Source of the DNA: Gammaproteobacteria bacterium
GTDB taxonomy: Bacteria; Pseudomonadota; Gammaproteobacteria; JAUZRS01
Direction: 5' to 3'
DNA: 64,000 nt
Assembly (NCBI GenBank): GCA_030949385.1
Contig: JAUZSP010000010.1
Coordinates: forward strand, 1 to 64,000
This document shows, piece after piece, positions 1-5,695 of this stretch. A program made the translations under genes and the position numbers. The notes under the pieces were generated by a model. The model saw only the letters and a program-made list of their open reading frames with translations, did no database searches and was not told the origin of the DNA. How positions within the stretch are numbered: position 1 is the stretch's first letter; every line of letters begins with the position of its first letter.

Positions 1-36
1 GCAGGTGCAATGCCCTTCGGTTATTGCACCCTACGG
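1..36. repeat. Short palindromic repeat, family A
   Basis: Inverted repeat in which GGTGCAAT and ATTGCACC flank GCCCTTCGGTT, followed by CTACGG. Near-identical copies lie at 994-1029, 1481-1516 and 3544-3579. All four are between genes of the toxin-antitoxin island. It resembles REP-type extragenic palindromes; no transposase is visible nearby. Confidence 0.75.
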
Positions 37-118
37 AATGTGGAGGTCATAAATTTTGAGGTGGGTATAATATGATGCTCATGTTTCATGACCCAAAATG
101 CAGTGAGGCCATTTTATT

Positions 119-535
119 ATGCAGCCGGACGTTCGTTGGAAGCAGCGTTTTCAAAATTATGTGAATGCCTTAGCTGAGTTGTCGGAAGCGATTGAGCTAC
201 AGCAGCAGAGGCCATTGTCAAAGCTGGAAAAACAGGGCTTTGTGAAAGCGTTTGAATTTACTCATGAGTTGGCTTGGAACGTCATCAAGGACTATTTTTT
301 CTATCAGGGTAACAGTCAAATTATGGGCTCGCGGGATGCAACCCGTGAAGCCTTTCAAAAAGGTTTGATTACGGATGGCGATAATTGGATGCGCATGATC
401 AAAACGCGCAACAAAGCCGTACATACCTACGATGAAGAGATGGCGCGTGAGGTGATCGAAACCACCACGACGCTGTATTACCCCTTGTTTGTTGATTTAG
501 AAAAGGTCATGGCAGGGCTGGCGTTGCATGATTGA
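119..535 (+). CDS. HepT-like HEPN protein (HI0074-type, MNT partner)
   Basis: A 138-residue helical protein of the nucleotidyltransferase substrate-binding (HI0074) group, part of the HEPN superfamily. It carries an R-X4-H-X-Y motif (R97, H102, Y104), which in HepT toxins forms the RNase site and holds the tyrosine AMPylated by MntA. The next gene overlaps it by 8 bases and encodes the matching nucleotidyltransferase, so the two are almost certainly one translationally coupled toxin-antitoxin pair. The family assignment is secure; RNase toxicity of this HI0074-type branch is inference from the motif. Family-A repeat copy 1-36 lies just upstream. Confidence 0.82.
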   Translation: MQPDVRWKQRFQNYVNALAELSEAIELQQQRPLSKLEKQGFVKAFEFTHELAWNVIKDYFFYQGNSQIMGSRDATREAFQKGLITDGDNWMRMIKTRNKAVHTYDEEMAREVIETTTTLYYPLFVDLEKVMAGLALHD

Positions 536-863
536 TTTGAGCAAAACAGGCTTGCCCGCCAAGAGCATCGAAAAAATACAGCATGTGTTCTCTCATTATT
601 CCGAAATCCAGCAGGTAATTTTGTACGGTTCCCGAGCAAAGGGCACGTATCGTCGCGGTTCTGATATTGATATGACGGTGATGGGTGACGAACTCAGCGG
701 TGCGGCACTGTTGCAGCTTGAGGTGGAGCTGGATGATCTGTTGTTGCCCTATAAAATTGATTTAAGCCTGTTTCGACAGATTTCAAATGTGGCCTTGAAA
801 GAGCACATTGAACGGGTTGGGGTTGAGTTTTATAACGTCAAAATTGATTTTCCTGTTCGCTGA
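528..863 (+). CDS. MntA-like minimal nucleotidyltransferase antitoxin
   Basis: A 111-residue minimal nucleotidyltransferase. The hallmark motif is visible: G34-S35 in YGSRAKG, the metal-binding pair D46 and D48 in SDID, and a third acidic residue at D78. In characterised HepT/MntA systems the enzyme transfers AMP to the toxin tyrosine and silences its RNase activity. The start codon lies inside the 3' end of the HEPN gene, the usual arrangement for this pair. A composite repeat follows immediately after the stop. Confidence 0.85.
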   Translation: MIDLSKTGLPAKSIEKIQHVFSHYSEIQQVILYGSRAKGTYRRGSDIDMTVMGDELSGAALLQLEVELDDLLLPYKIDLSLFRQISNVALKEHIERVGVEFYNVKIDFPVR

Positions 864-880
864 TGTTGGATCGCGTGGGT

Positions 881-960
881 GTAGGGGCGAATTCTATATT
901 CGCCCTTTTTATTTACGGTGATGTGATTGAGGCAAGGGCGGAAATGGATTCCGCCCCTAC
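881..960. repeat. MITE-like repeat, family B (copy 1)
   Basis: About 80 bp bounded by an inverted repeat beginning GTAGGGGCG and ending CGCCCCTAC. Each end is itself a small hairpin (GGGCGAAT/ATTCGCCC and GGGCGGAA/TTCCGCCC). A second copy at 1368-1446 is nearly identical, including flanks (865-968 versus 1351-1454). Related elements lie at 14433-14509 and 19858-19882. No coding capacity. Confidence 0.75.
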
Positions 961-993
961 GGTGGTGATGTTCCAATGTTTGGGTTGGTTACA

Positions 994-1029
994 GCAGGTG
1001 CAATGCCCTTCGGTTATTGGCACCCTACG
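994..1029. repeat. Short palindromic repeat, family A (copy 2)
   Basis: Same element as at 1-36 with one extra G (TTATTGGCACC). It follows the family-B copy by about 34 bases, and the same B-then-A order is repeated at 1368-1516, so A and B appear to have been duplicated together as a composite unit of about 165 bp. Confidence 0.72.
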
Positions 1030-1095
1030 ATCTTGAAAAACAGCTGAATGGGGTTAGGATGGGGTGGTGATCATTTATCAAGGGAGAACGTGTTG

Positions 1096-1299
1096 ATGTC
1101 TAGAACAGTAGAGGAACTTGAGGCGGAGGTGACTCAGCTACCAAAGGATCAGTTGGCGCTGTTTCGTGCTTGGTTTGAAGCCTTTGATGCGCATCATTGG
1201 GATAAGCAGGTTGAGGCAGATGTGGCGGCAGGTAAGTTGGATGCTCTTGCTGATGCTGCGTTGGCGGAGCATCGTACTGGTAAGACGAAGCGTTTGTGA
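1096..1299 (+). CDS. Addiction-module antitoxin-like small protein
   Basis: A 67-residue acidic protein from ATG 1096, preceded by AAGGGAG nine bases upstream; GTG 1090 is an alternative start. It begins SRTVEELEAEV and has LPKDQLALFRAWFEAFDA followed by an acidic stretch and a basic tail. This is the pattern of small antitoxins encoded upstream of RelE/ParE-family toxins. The toxin reading frame starts in the TGATG overlap at its stop codon but is broken after 11 codons (next entry), so the antitoxin now appears to be an orphan. The family call rests on sequence pattern only. Confidence 0.65.
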   Translation: MSRTVEELEAEVTQLPKDQLALFRAWFEAFDAHHWDKQVEADVAAGKLDALADAALAEHRTGKTKRL

Positions 1300-1334
1300 T
1301 GGATCACTTTGCTAGCTTAAAATTGCGTGCATAA
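1299..1334 (+). pseudogene. Truncated RelE/ParE-type toxin remnant
   Basis: The antitoxin stop overlaps an ATG (TGATGG) that opens MDHFASLKLRA and then hits TAA at 1332. A start MDHFAS followed by K/F and an aromatic helix is common in RelE/ParE toxins translated from a coupled start. Here the frame ends at once and the second composite repeat begins about 20 bases later. I read this as the 5' end of a toxin gene lost by deletion or repeat insertion. The evidence is position plus a very short match, so confidence is modest. Confidence 0.4.
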
Positions 1335-1367
1335 TTTTCATCGTGCTGAAGGTTGGGTCGCGTGGGT

Positions 1368-1446
1368 GTAGGGGCGAATTCTATATTCGCCCTTTTATTT
1401 ACGGTGATGTGATTGAGGCAAGGGCGGAAATGGATTCCGCCCCTAC
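1368..1446. repeat. MITE-like repeat, family B (copy 2)
   Basis: Nearly identical to 881-960; the main difference is a T4 rather than T5 run after ATTCGCCC. The flanking bases (from about 1351 and to 1454) also match copy 1. Together with the family-A copy at 1481 it duplicates the 865-1029 unit, and the two units bracket the antitoxin and toxin remnant. Confidence 0.75.
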
Positions 1447-1480
1447 GGTGGTGAGGTTTACCTATTGGGTCTGTTTTATC

Positions 1481-1516
1481 GCAGGTGCAATGCCCTTTGG
1501 TTATTGCACCCTACGG
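1481..1516. repeat. Short palindromic repeat, family A (copy 3)
   Basis: Same inverted repeat as 1-36 with CCCTTTGG in the centre. Its CTACGG end supplies, on the minus strand, the TAG stop codon of the vapC gene at 1511, so the repeat abuts and finishes that gene. Confidence 0.72.
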
Positions 1517-1882
1517 TGCAACCATCTCAAGCGCATGAATAAAGCGAAAATCTTTTCTGTTGTAGGTAAGCAGCGGGATGCGGTGTTCAAGAGCGGTGGC
1601 GGCAATTAGGCTGTCGCTCATCTCCAAAGTGTGGCTTTTAGCGTAACGGCGCATCAGCGTGAGGGCGGTGGCTGAAATGGCGCTGCTGAGCTGGAGCGTC
1701 TCGAAGACGCGCAGAAAGTGTTCGATGTTCGCCACCTCCTGTTTGTTGTGTGCGCCGTGAATCAATTCCATGATAGAAAGTACCGAAATGCGGGGCGGTT
1801 GGCTCAGGGTGCAGATCTGCGCTTGGGTCTGAGGGTTTCGTTTCAGCAGCTCAATCAGCACATTGGTATCCAACAAAGTCAT
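1511..1882 (-). CDS. vapC: VapC-family PIN-domain ribonuclease toxin
   Basis: A 123-residue PIN-domain protein. Conserved acidic metal ligands are visible: D5 in LLDTNVL, E39 in SIMELIHG, D90 in MSDSLIAATAL, and D111 near the C terminus. VapC toxins are Mg-dependent endoribonucleases that usually cleave initiator tRNA or 23S rRNA. I start at ATG 1882 because AAGGAAGAG lies just before it; an upstream in-frame ATG at 1903 is less likely. No VapB-like antitoxin frame is seen upstream (1883-2035), so it appears orphaned. Its stop codon lies within a family-A repeat. Confidence 0.85.
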   Translation of the reverse strand: MTLLDTNVLIELLKRNPQTQAQICTLSQPPRISVLSIMELIHGAHNKQEVANIEHFLRVFETLQLSSAISATALTLMRRYAKSHTLEMSDSLIAATALEHRIPLLTYNRKDFRFIHALEMVAP

Positions 1883-1981
1883 GCTCTTCCTTCTGTTTTG
1901 CAACTCAATTGTGTGTTGCTATAGTGCCATAGAGTTGCTTAAAATTCCCCGCTGCGTGATTCAGGTGAAGAAAAACAAAAC

Positions 1982-2023
1982 TTCCCTTTTTTATAACTTT
2001 GTCTATACTTCCCTTTAAGGGAA
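1982..2023 (+). promoter_or_regulatory. higBA promoter and operator
   Basis: TATACT at 2004-2009 is a likely -10 box. It abuts a perfect palindrome TTCCCTT-T-AAGGGAA at 2009-2023, and a half site TTCCCTTTT lies at 1982-1990. HigA-type antitoxins repress their own operon by binding a palindrome over the promoter, so this is the probable operator. GAGG at 2028 serves as ribosome-binding site for the ATG at 2036. Confidence 0.55.
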
Positions 2024-2035
2024 CTTTGAGGTGGC

Positions 2036-2320
2036 ATGAAGCTTTTGGGTCGGGATAAACTACAAAAGTTTGGTAACAAGCATGATCGCGCCAAAAGTGC
2101 TTTGGATGCTTGGTTCAATGAGGTGGAAAATTCCGACTGGAAAACACCTCAAGAGATCAAAAATCGTTACAACAGCGCCGATTTTCTCTCAGGTAATCGG
2201 GTGATCTTTAACATCAAAGGCAATCATTATCGTTTGGTGGTAAAGGTGCGCTATAAAAATGGCATTGTGGTAATCCAATGGGTTGGCACACATGCGGAGT
2301 ACGATAAACAGAGTTTTTAA
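2036..2320 (+). CDS. higB: HigB-family mRNA interferase toxin
   Basis: A 94-residue basic protein of the HigB toxin family (RelE fold). Diagnostic features are a run of basic residues in the first half, the NGNHYRLV-type strand (here KGNHYRLVVKV), and the C-terminal WVGTHAEYDK signature. HigB toxins cleave mRNA on the ribosome. The toxin precedes its antitoxin, the usual reversed order for hig loci. A palindromic operator lies just upstream, and the antitoxin gene starts 12 bases downstream. Confidence 0.9.
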   Translation: MKLLGRDKLQKFGNKHDRAKSALDAWFNEVENSDWKTPQEIKNRYNSADFLSGNRVIFNIKGNHYRLVVKVRYKNGIVVIQWVGTHAEYDKQSF

Positions 2321-2332
2321 AGGGGAAATGTG

Positions 2333-3535
2333 ATGAATCACATCAAACTCATTTGCTCCGATGAGGAGCACGAAAAAGCGATGGATCGCTTGATGGATCA
2401 GATGGATCTGGAGCCAAAAGAGGGCAGCCGTGAAGCCGATGATTTGGAGCTGTTGGCTTTCTTGATTGAAGCGTACGAAAAAGAGCATTTTCCAATGGAT
2501 CTACCCGATCCCATTGCTGCGATTCAGTTTCGCATGGAACAGCAGGGCTTGCGTAAAAAAGACCTGATCCCCTACTTAGGATCAGCATCGAAAGTGACCG
2601 AAGTATTGAACGGTACTCGTGGACTGAGCACCCAGATGATTCGCCGTCTTAGCGAAGGTCTCTGTATTTCGGCACAGGTCTTGATTCAAGCCCCAAAGCC
2701 GGTTAATAGCCATGCTCCAAAATTGGAGGGTGAACAGTTTCCATTGGCTGAGATGCACAAACGAGGCTACTTTAAAGCGTTTAAGGGCTCCTTGAGTGAG
2801 CTAAAAGCCAACGCCAGCGAGCAGATGCGCTGCTTTTTGCAGTCAGTGCAGGGCGGATTAGAGTTGCAACCAGCACTGCTGCGAAGCAGTGCGCAACGCA
2901 GTGGCAGCCATCGAGAGGTGGATTCGATGGCCGTTTGGGCGTGGCAGGTGAAGGTCTTACAACAGGCGGAAGCGGAGTCGTTGCCAGAGTATCGTGAAGG
3001 CTGTGTGACCCCTGAATGGATGCAGACCTTGGCGCAACTGTCGTGGTCAGAGCAGGGGCCAAAATTGGCCAAGGAGTATCTGAACCGTTATGGCATTCAT
3101 CTGATTTTTGAGCAACATCTGCCTAAAACTTATCTGGATGGAGCAGCGCATCGGCACACAGGCTGCAATCCCGTGATTGCATTGACCTTGCGCTACGACC
3201 GAGTGGATCATTTTTGGTTTAGCTTGCTGCATGAGTTGGCGCATCTGGCGCTGCATTTGACTGAAGAGCAGTCGTGGTTTGTGGATGATCTGTACAGCGG
3301 AGAGCAAACGGATCAGCGAGAGCAGGAGGCCGATGCGTTGGCGCAACGGATCTTGTTGCCTATTGAAGAGGCTGAGTTGTTGGCCGTGAGTGAGGTTGAT
3401 GAGGTGAAGGCTTTGGCGCAAAAGCTCAATGTTTCGGCCTGCATTGTGGCGGGTCGGTTGCGTCATGAGCGTGATAACCATCGTTTGTTTGGTAAACGTT
3501 TTCGGGATCGTCTGCCTGAGTGGGTTAAAACGTAA
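2333..3535 (+). CDS. higA: HigA antitoxin fused to ImmA/IrrE-type zinc peptidase
   Basis: A 400-residue protein with two recognisable parts. Residues 1 to about 120 are a complete HigA antitoxin: an acidic N-terminal helical region, then an XRE-type helix-turn-helix (around FRMEQQGLRKKDLIPYLG and KVTEVLNGTRGLS). Residues about 240-385 resemble the ImmA/IrrE (COG2856) metallopeptidase domain, with the zinc-binding HELAH motif at 300-304 and a downstream EQEADALAQRILLP segment typical of that family. Most HigA proteins are only 100-140 residues, so this is a long fusion. The start at ATG 2333 follows AGGGGAA. An ImmA-like domain suggests regulated proteolysis of a repressor, possibly its own (inference). 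Confidence 0.82.
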   Translation: MNHIKLICSDEEHEKAMDRLMDQMDLEPKEGSREADDLELLAFLIEAYEKEHFPMDLPDPIAAIQFRMEQQGLRKKDLIPYLGSASKVTEVLNGTRGLSTQMIRRLSEGLCISAQVLIQAPKPVNSHAPKLEGEQFPLAEMHKRGYFKAFKGSLSELKANASEQMRCFLQSVQGGLELQPALLRSSAQRSGSHREVDSMAVWAWQVKVLQQAEAESLPEYREGCVTPEWMQTLAQLSWSEQGPKLAKEYLNRYGIHLIFEQHLPKTYLDGAAHRHTGCNPVIALTLRYDRVDHFWFSLLHELAHLALHLTEEQSWFVDDLYSGEQTDQREQEADALAQRILLPIEEAELLAVSEVDEVKALAQKLNVSACIVAGRLRHERDNHRLFGKRFRDRLPEWVKT

Positions 3536-3543
3536 GGCTGTGT

Positions 3544-3579
3544 CAGGTGCAATGCCCTTTGGTTATTGACACCCTACGG
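3544..3579. repeat. Short palindromic repeat, family A (copy 4)
   Basis: Fourth copy of the GGTGCAAT...ATTG(A)CACC element, just after the higA stop and before the rpsP promoter. It marks the boundary between the toxin-antitoxin island and conserved core genes. The rest of 3536-3684 contains no gene that I can see. Confidence 0.72.
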
Positions 3580-3684
3580 TGGTTGGGTTGAACGGATAGG
3601 CTGTGAGAACGGCTGGGTAGGGCAGTTGAATCACATGTTTTTCCCACTCAAAACACCTTTTGGCAATTAATTTCTCTTTATCCC

Positions 3685-3712
3685 TTCACATTTGCCAGAT
3701 TTCGAGTAAAAT
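3685..3712 (+). promoter_or_regulatory. rpsP operon sigma-70 promoter
   Basis: TTCACA (3685-3690) and TAAAAT (3707-3712) are separated by 16 bases, a good match to a sigma-70 promoter reading toward rpsP. It sits about 70 bases before the start codon, leaving a leader that contains a terminator-like hairpin. Confidence 0.6.
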
Positions 3713-3728
3713 CCGCCGATCCATGTAA

Positions 3729-3752
3729 GGCTGCCGTGTGCAGCCCTTTTTT
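3729..3752 (+). terminator. Terminator-like hairpin in the rpsP leader
   Basis: GGCTGC (3729-3734), five-base loop, GCAGCC (3740-3745), then C and TTTTTT (3747-3752): the form of an intrinsic terminator. It lies between the promoter and the rpsP start. It is therefore either an attenuator controlling the ribosomal-protein operon or a terminator for upstream transcription if the true promoter is downstream. Confidence 0.6.
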
Positions 3753-3782
3753 ATGTTATGCAGATTTTGAGGTTTTGACCCG

Positions 3783-4040
3783 ATGGTAACCATTCGTCTT
3801 TCCCGTGGTGGCGCTAAAAAGAAGCCGTTTTATCAAGTAGTTGTAACCGACAGCCGTAACCGTCGTGATGGCCGTTATATTGAGCGTGTTGGTTTCTTCA
3901 ACCCAATGGCTCGCGGTCAGCAAGAACGTGTTCGTTTGGACATGGAGCGTGTAGATCACTGGATTGGCAATGGTGCACAGTTGTCTGATCGTGTTGCTAG
4001 CATTGTTAAAGAAAATAAAAAATCCCAAGCCAGCAGCTAA
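3783..4040 (+). CDS. rpsP: 30S ribosomal protein S16
   Basis: An 85-residue protein with the full S16 pattern from the N terminus ([17 protein letters not shown]), including [15 protein letters not shown] and GFFNPMA. E. coli S16 has 82 residues. S16 binds 16S rRNA early in 30S assembly. First gene of the rpsP-rimM-trmD-rplS operon, with rimM starting three bases after its stop. Confidence 0.98.
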   Translation: MVTIRLSRGGAKKKPFYQVVVTDSRNRRDGRYIERVGFFNPMARGQQERVRLDMERVDHWIGNGAQLSDRVASIVKENKKSQASS

Positions 4041-4043
4041 GAC

Positions 4044-4559
4044 GTGAGTCAGCTGGAGTCCGATGACAGCCCCGTTATTTTGGGTACCGTCTCTGGGCTT
4101 TACGGTGTTCGGGGTTGGGTGAAGGTCTATTCTCACACGCAGCCTCGTGACGGTATTTTGGACTACAATCCGTGGTTGTTAAAAACCGCTCAGGGTTGGA
4201 AGTCCGTTAAGCGCATTGGCGGACGAGTACACGGCAAAGGCATTGTGGTCTGTTTTGAGGGCTATCAAGATCGTGACCTCGCAGCCACCTTGCTGAGTGC
4301 GGAGATTGCGGTACGTCCCGAACAACTGCCGGATCTGCACGATGAGGTCTACTGGCGCGACTTAGTCGGTCTGCGCGTTGAGACGATCAACGGAGTGCAG
4401 CTTGGTACCGTGGATCATCTGTTTGAAACCGGTGCCAACGATGTGATGGTGGTCAAAGGTGAGCGGGAACGCTTAATCCCTTGGTTGCCAAAGCAGGTCA
4501 TCGTTGATGTGGATCTGGCCGCTGGTCTGATGCAGGTCGATTGGGATCCGGACTTTTAG
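4044..4559 (+). CDS. rimM: Ribosome maturation factor RimM
   Basis: A 171-residue protein with an N-terminal RimM barrel (VILGTVSGLYGVRGWVKV) and a C-terminal PRC-barrel (VYWRDLVGLRVE, then LIPWLPKQVI). RimM binds S19 and helps mature the 30S head. The start is a GTG three bases after rpsP, and the stop lies three bases before trmD, so translation is tightly coupled. Confidence 0.97.
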   Translation: MSQLESDDSPVILGTVSGLYGVRGWVKVYSHTQPRDGILDYNPWLLKTAQGWKSVKRIGGRVHGKGIVVCFEGYQDRDLAATLLSAEIAVRPEQLPDLHDEVYWRDLVGLRVETINGVQLGTVDHLFETGANDVMVVKGERERLIPWLPKQVIVDVDLAAGLMQVDWDPDF

Positions 4560-4562
4560 CCG

Positions 4563-5297
4563 ATGCGTTTTGATGTCATCACACTGTTTCCCGAGTTGGT
4601 GCAGAGTGTGACTGCTTGCGGTGTGGTGGGGCGAGGGCGAGACCAGCAGCGTTTGAGTCTCACCTGTTGGAACCCACGGGATTACAGCCACAATCGTCAT
4701 CGTCGTGTGGATGATCGTCCTTACGGCGGTGGTCCTGGGATGGTGATGCAGCTGCCACCGTTGCGAGATTGCCTTGAGGCAGTCAAACAGCAGGCGTCGC
4801 AGAGCCGTGTGATCTATCTCAGTCCACAAGGGCGCAAGCTGGATCAGGCGGGGGTTTCGGAGCTGGCGCAGACGTCGGGTTTGATTTTTATCGCTGGACG
4901 TTATGAAGGCGTTGATGAGCGTTTTATTCAACGCTACGTTGATGAGGAGTGGTCACTGGGTGATTACGTTCTCAGTGGTGGCGAGTTAGCGGCGATGGTG
5001 ATGATTGATGCCATCAGCCGTTTTATCCCTGGGGTTTTGGGGGATGCGGAATCGGCGCAACAGGACTCCTTTATGGAGGGTCTGTTGGACTGTCCGCATT
5101 ACACCCGCCCAGAACAGGTGGACGGTGACACGGTGCCTAAGGTGCTGTGCAGCGGCGACCACAAAGCGATTAAACGCTGGCGTAGAATGCAGGCGTTGGG
5201 ACGAACGGAGTTACGGAGGCCGGAGTTGTTGGACGGTCTGGAATTGAGTGAAGAGGATCGTTTGTTGTTGCAGCAATTTCAAGCGCAGCAGAGCTGA
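4563..5297 (+). CDS. trmD: tRNA (guanine-N1)-methyltransferase TrmD
   Basis: A 244-residue SPOUT-class enzyme that makes m1G37 in tRNAs and so prevents +1 frameshifting. Visible family motifs are [33 protein letters not shown] and the knot segment [11 protein letters not shown]. The C-terminal PHYTRPE region that recognises tRNA is present. It is slightly shorter than E. coli TrmD (255). Confidence 0.98.
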   Translation: MRFDVITLFPELVQSVTACGVVGRGRDQQRLSLTCWNPRDYSHNRHRRVDDRPYGGGPGMVMQLPPLRDCLEAVKQQASQSRVIYLSPQGRKLDQAGVSELAQTSGLIFIAGRYEGVDERFIQRYVDEEWSLGDYVLSGGELAAMVMIDAISRFIPGVLGDAESAQQDSFMEGLLDCPHYTRPEQVDGDTVPKVLCSGDHKAIKRWRRMQALGRTELRRPELLDGLELSEEDRLLLQQFQAQQS

Positions 5298-5336
5298 TTT
5301 TTTTACAGCGATTATTATTGAGTTTTGGAGAAAGAG

Positions 5337-5681
5337 ATGAGCAACATCATTGCAGAAATAAACGCGGAACAGATGGGCCAGGAAATTCCTGCCTTTTCTC
5401 CTGGCGATACGATTGTCGTTCAGGTTAAAGTAAAAGAAGGCACTCGTGAGCGTTTGCAGGCGTTCGAAGGCGTTGTGATTGCCAAACGTAATCGTGGCTT
5501 GCACTCTGCCTTCACCGTGCGCAAAATCTCTCACGGTGTGGGTGTTGAGCGTGTGTTTCAGACCTACAGCAAAATCATTTCTGAGATCGAAATCAAACGT
5601 CGCGGTCGGGTTCGCCAAGCGAAACTCTACTACTTGCGCGGTTTGACCGGCAGAGCGGCGCGTATCCGCGAAAAGCTGTAA
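5337..5681 (+). CDS. rplS: 50S ribosomal protein L19
   Basis: A 114-residue protein with the L19 signatures [29 protein letters not shown] and a basic C terminus. L19 lies at the 30S-50S interface. I start at ATG 5337 because GGAG lies six bases before it; the in-frame TTG at 5325 would overlap that site. A strong terminator follows at 5717-5750, ending the operon. Confidence 0.97.
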   Translation: MSNIIAEINAEQMGQEIPAFSPGDTIVVQVKVKEGTRERLQAFEGVVIAKRNRGLHSAFTVRKISHGVGVERVFQTYSKIISEIEIKRRGRVRQAKLYYLRGLTGRAARIREKL

Positions 5682-5695
5682 GGCTTTTTATCAGC

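Noticed and set aside
865-1516. Repeat cluster considered as a small CRISPR array
   Set aside because: Repeats are palindromic, of two different families and unequal spacing, with a gene between them; no Cas genes are present.
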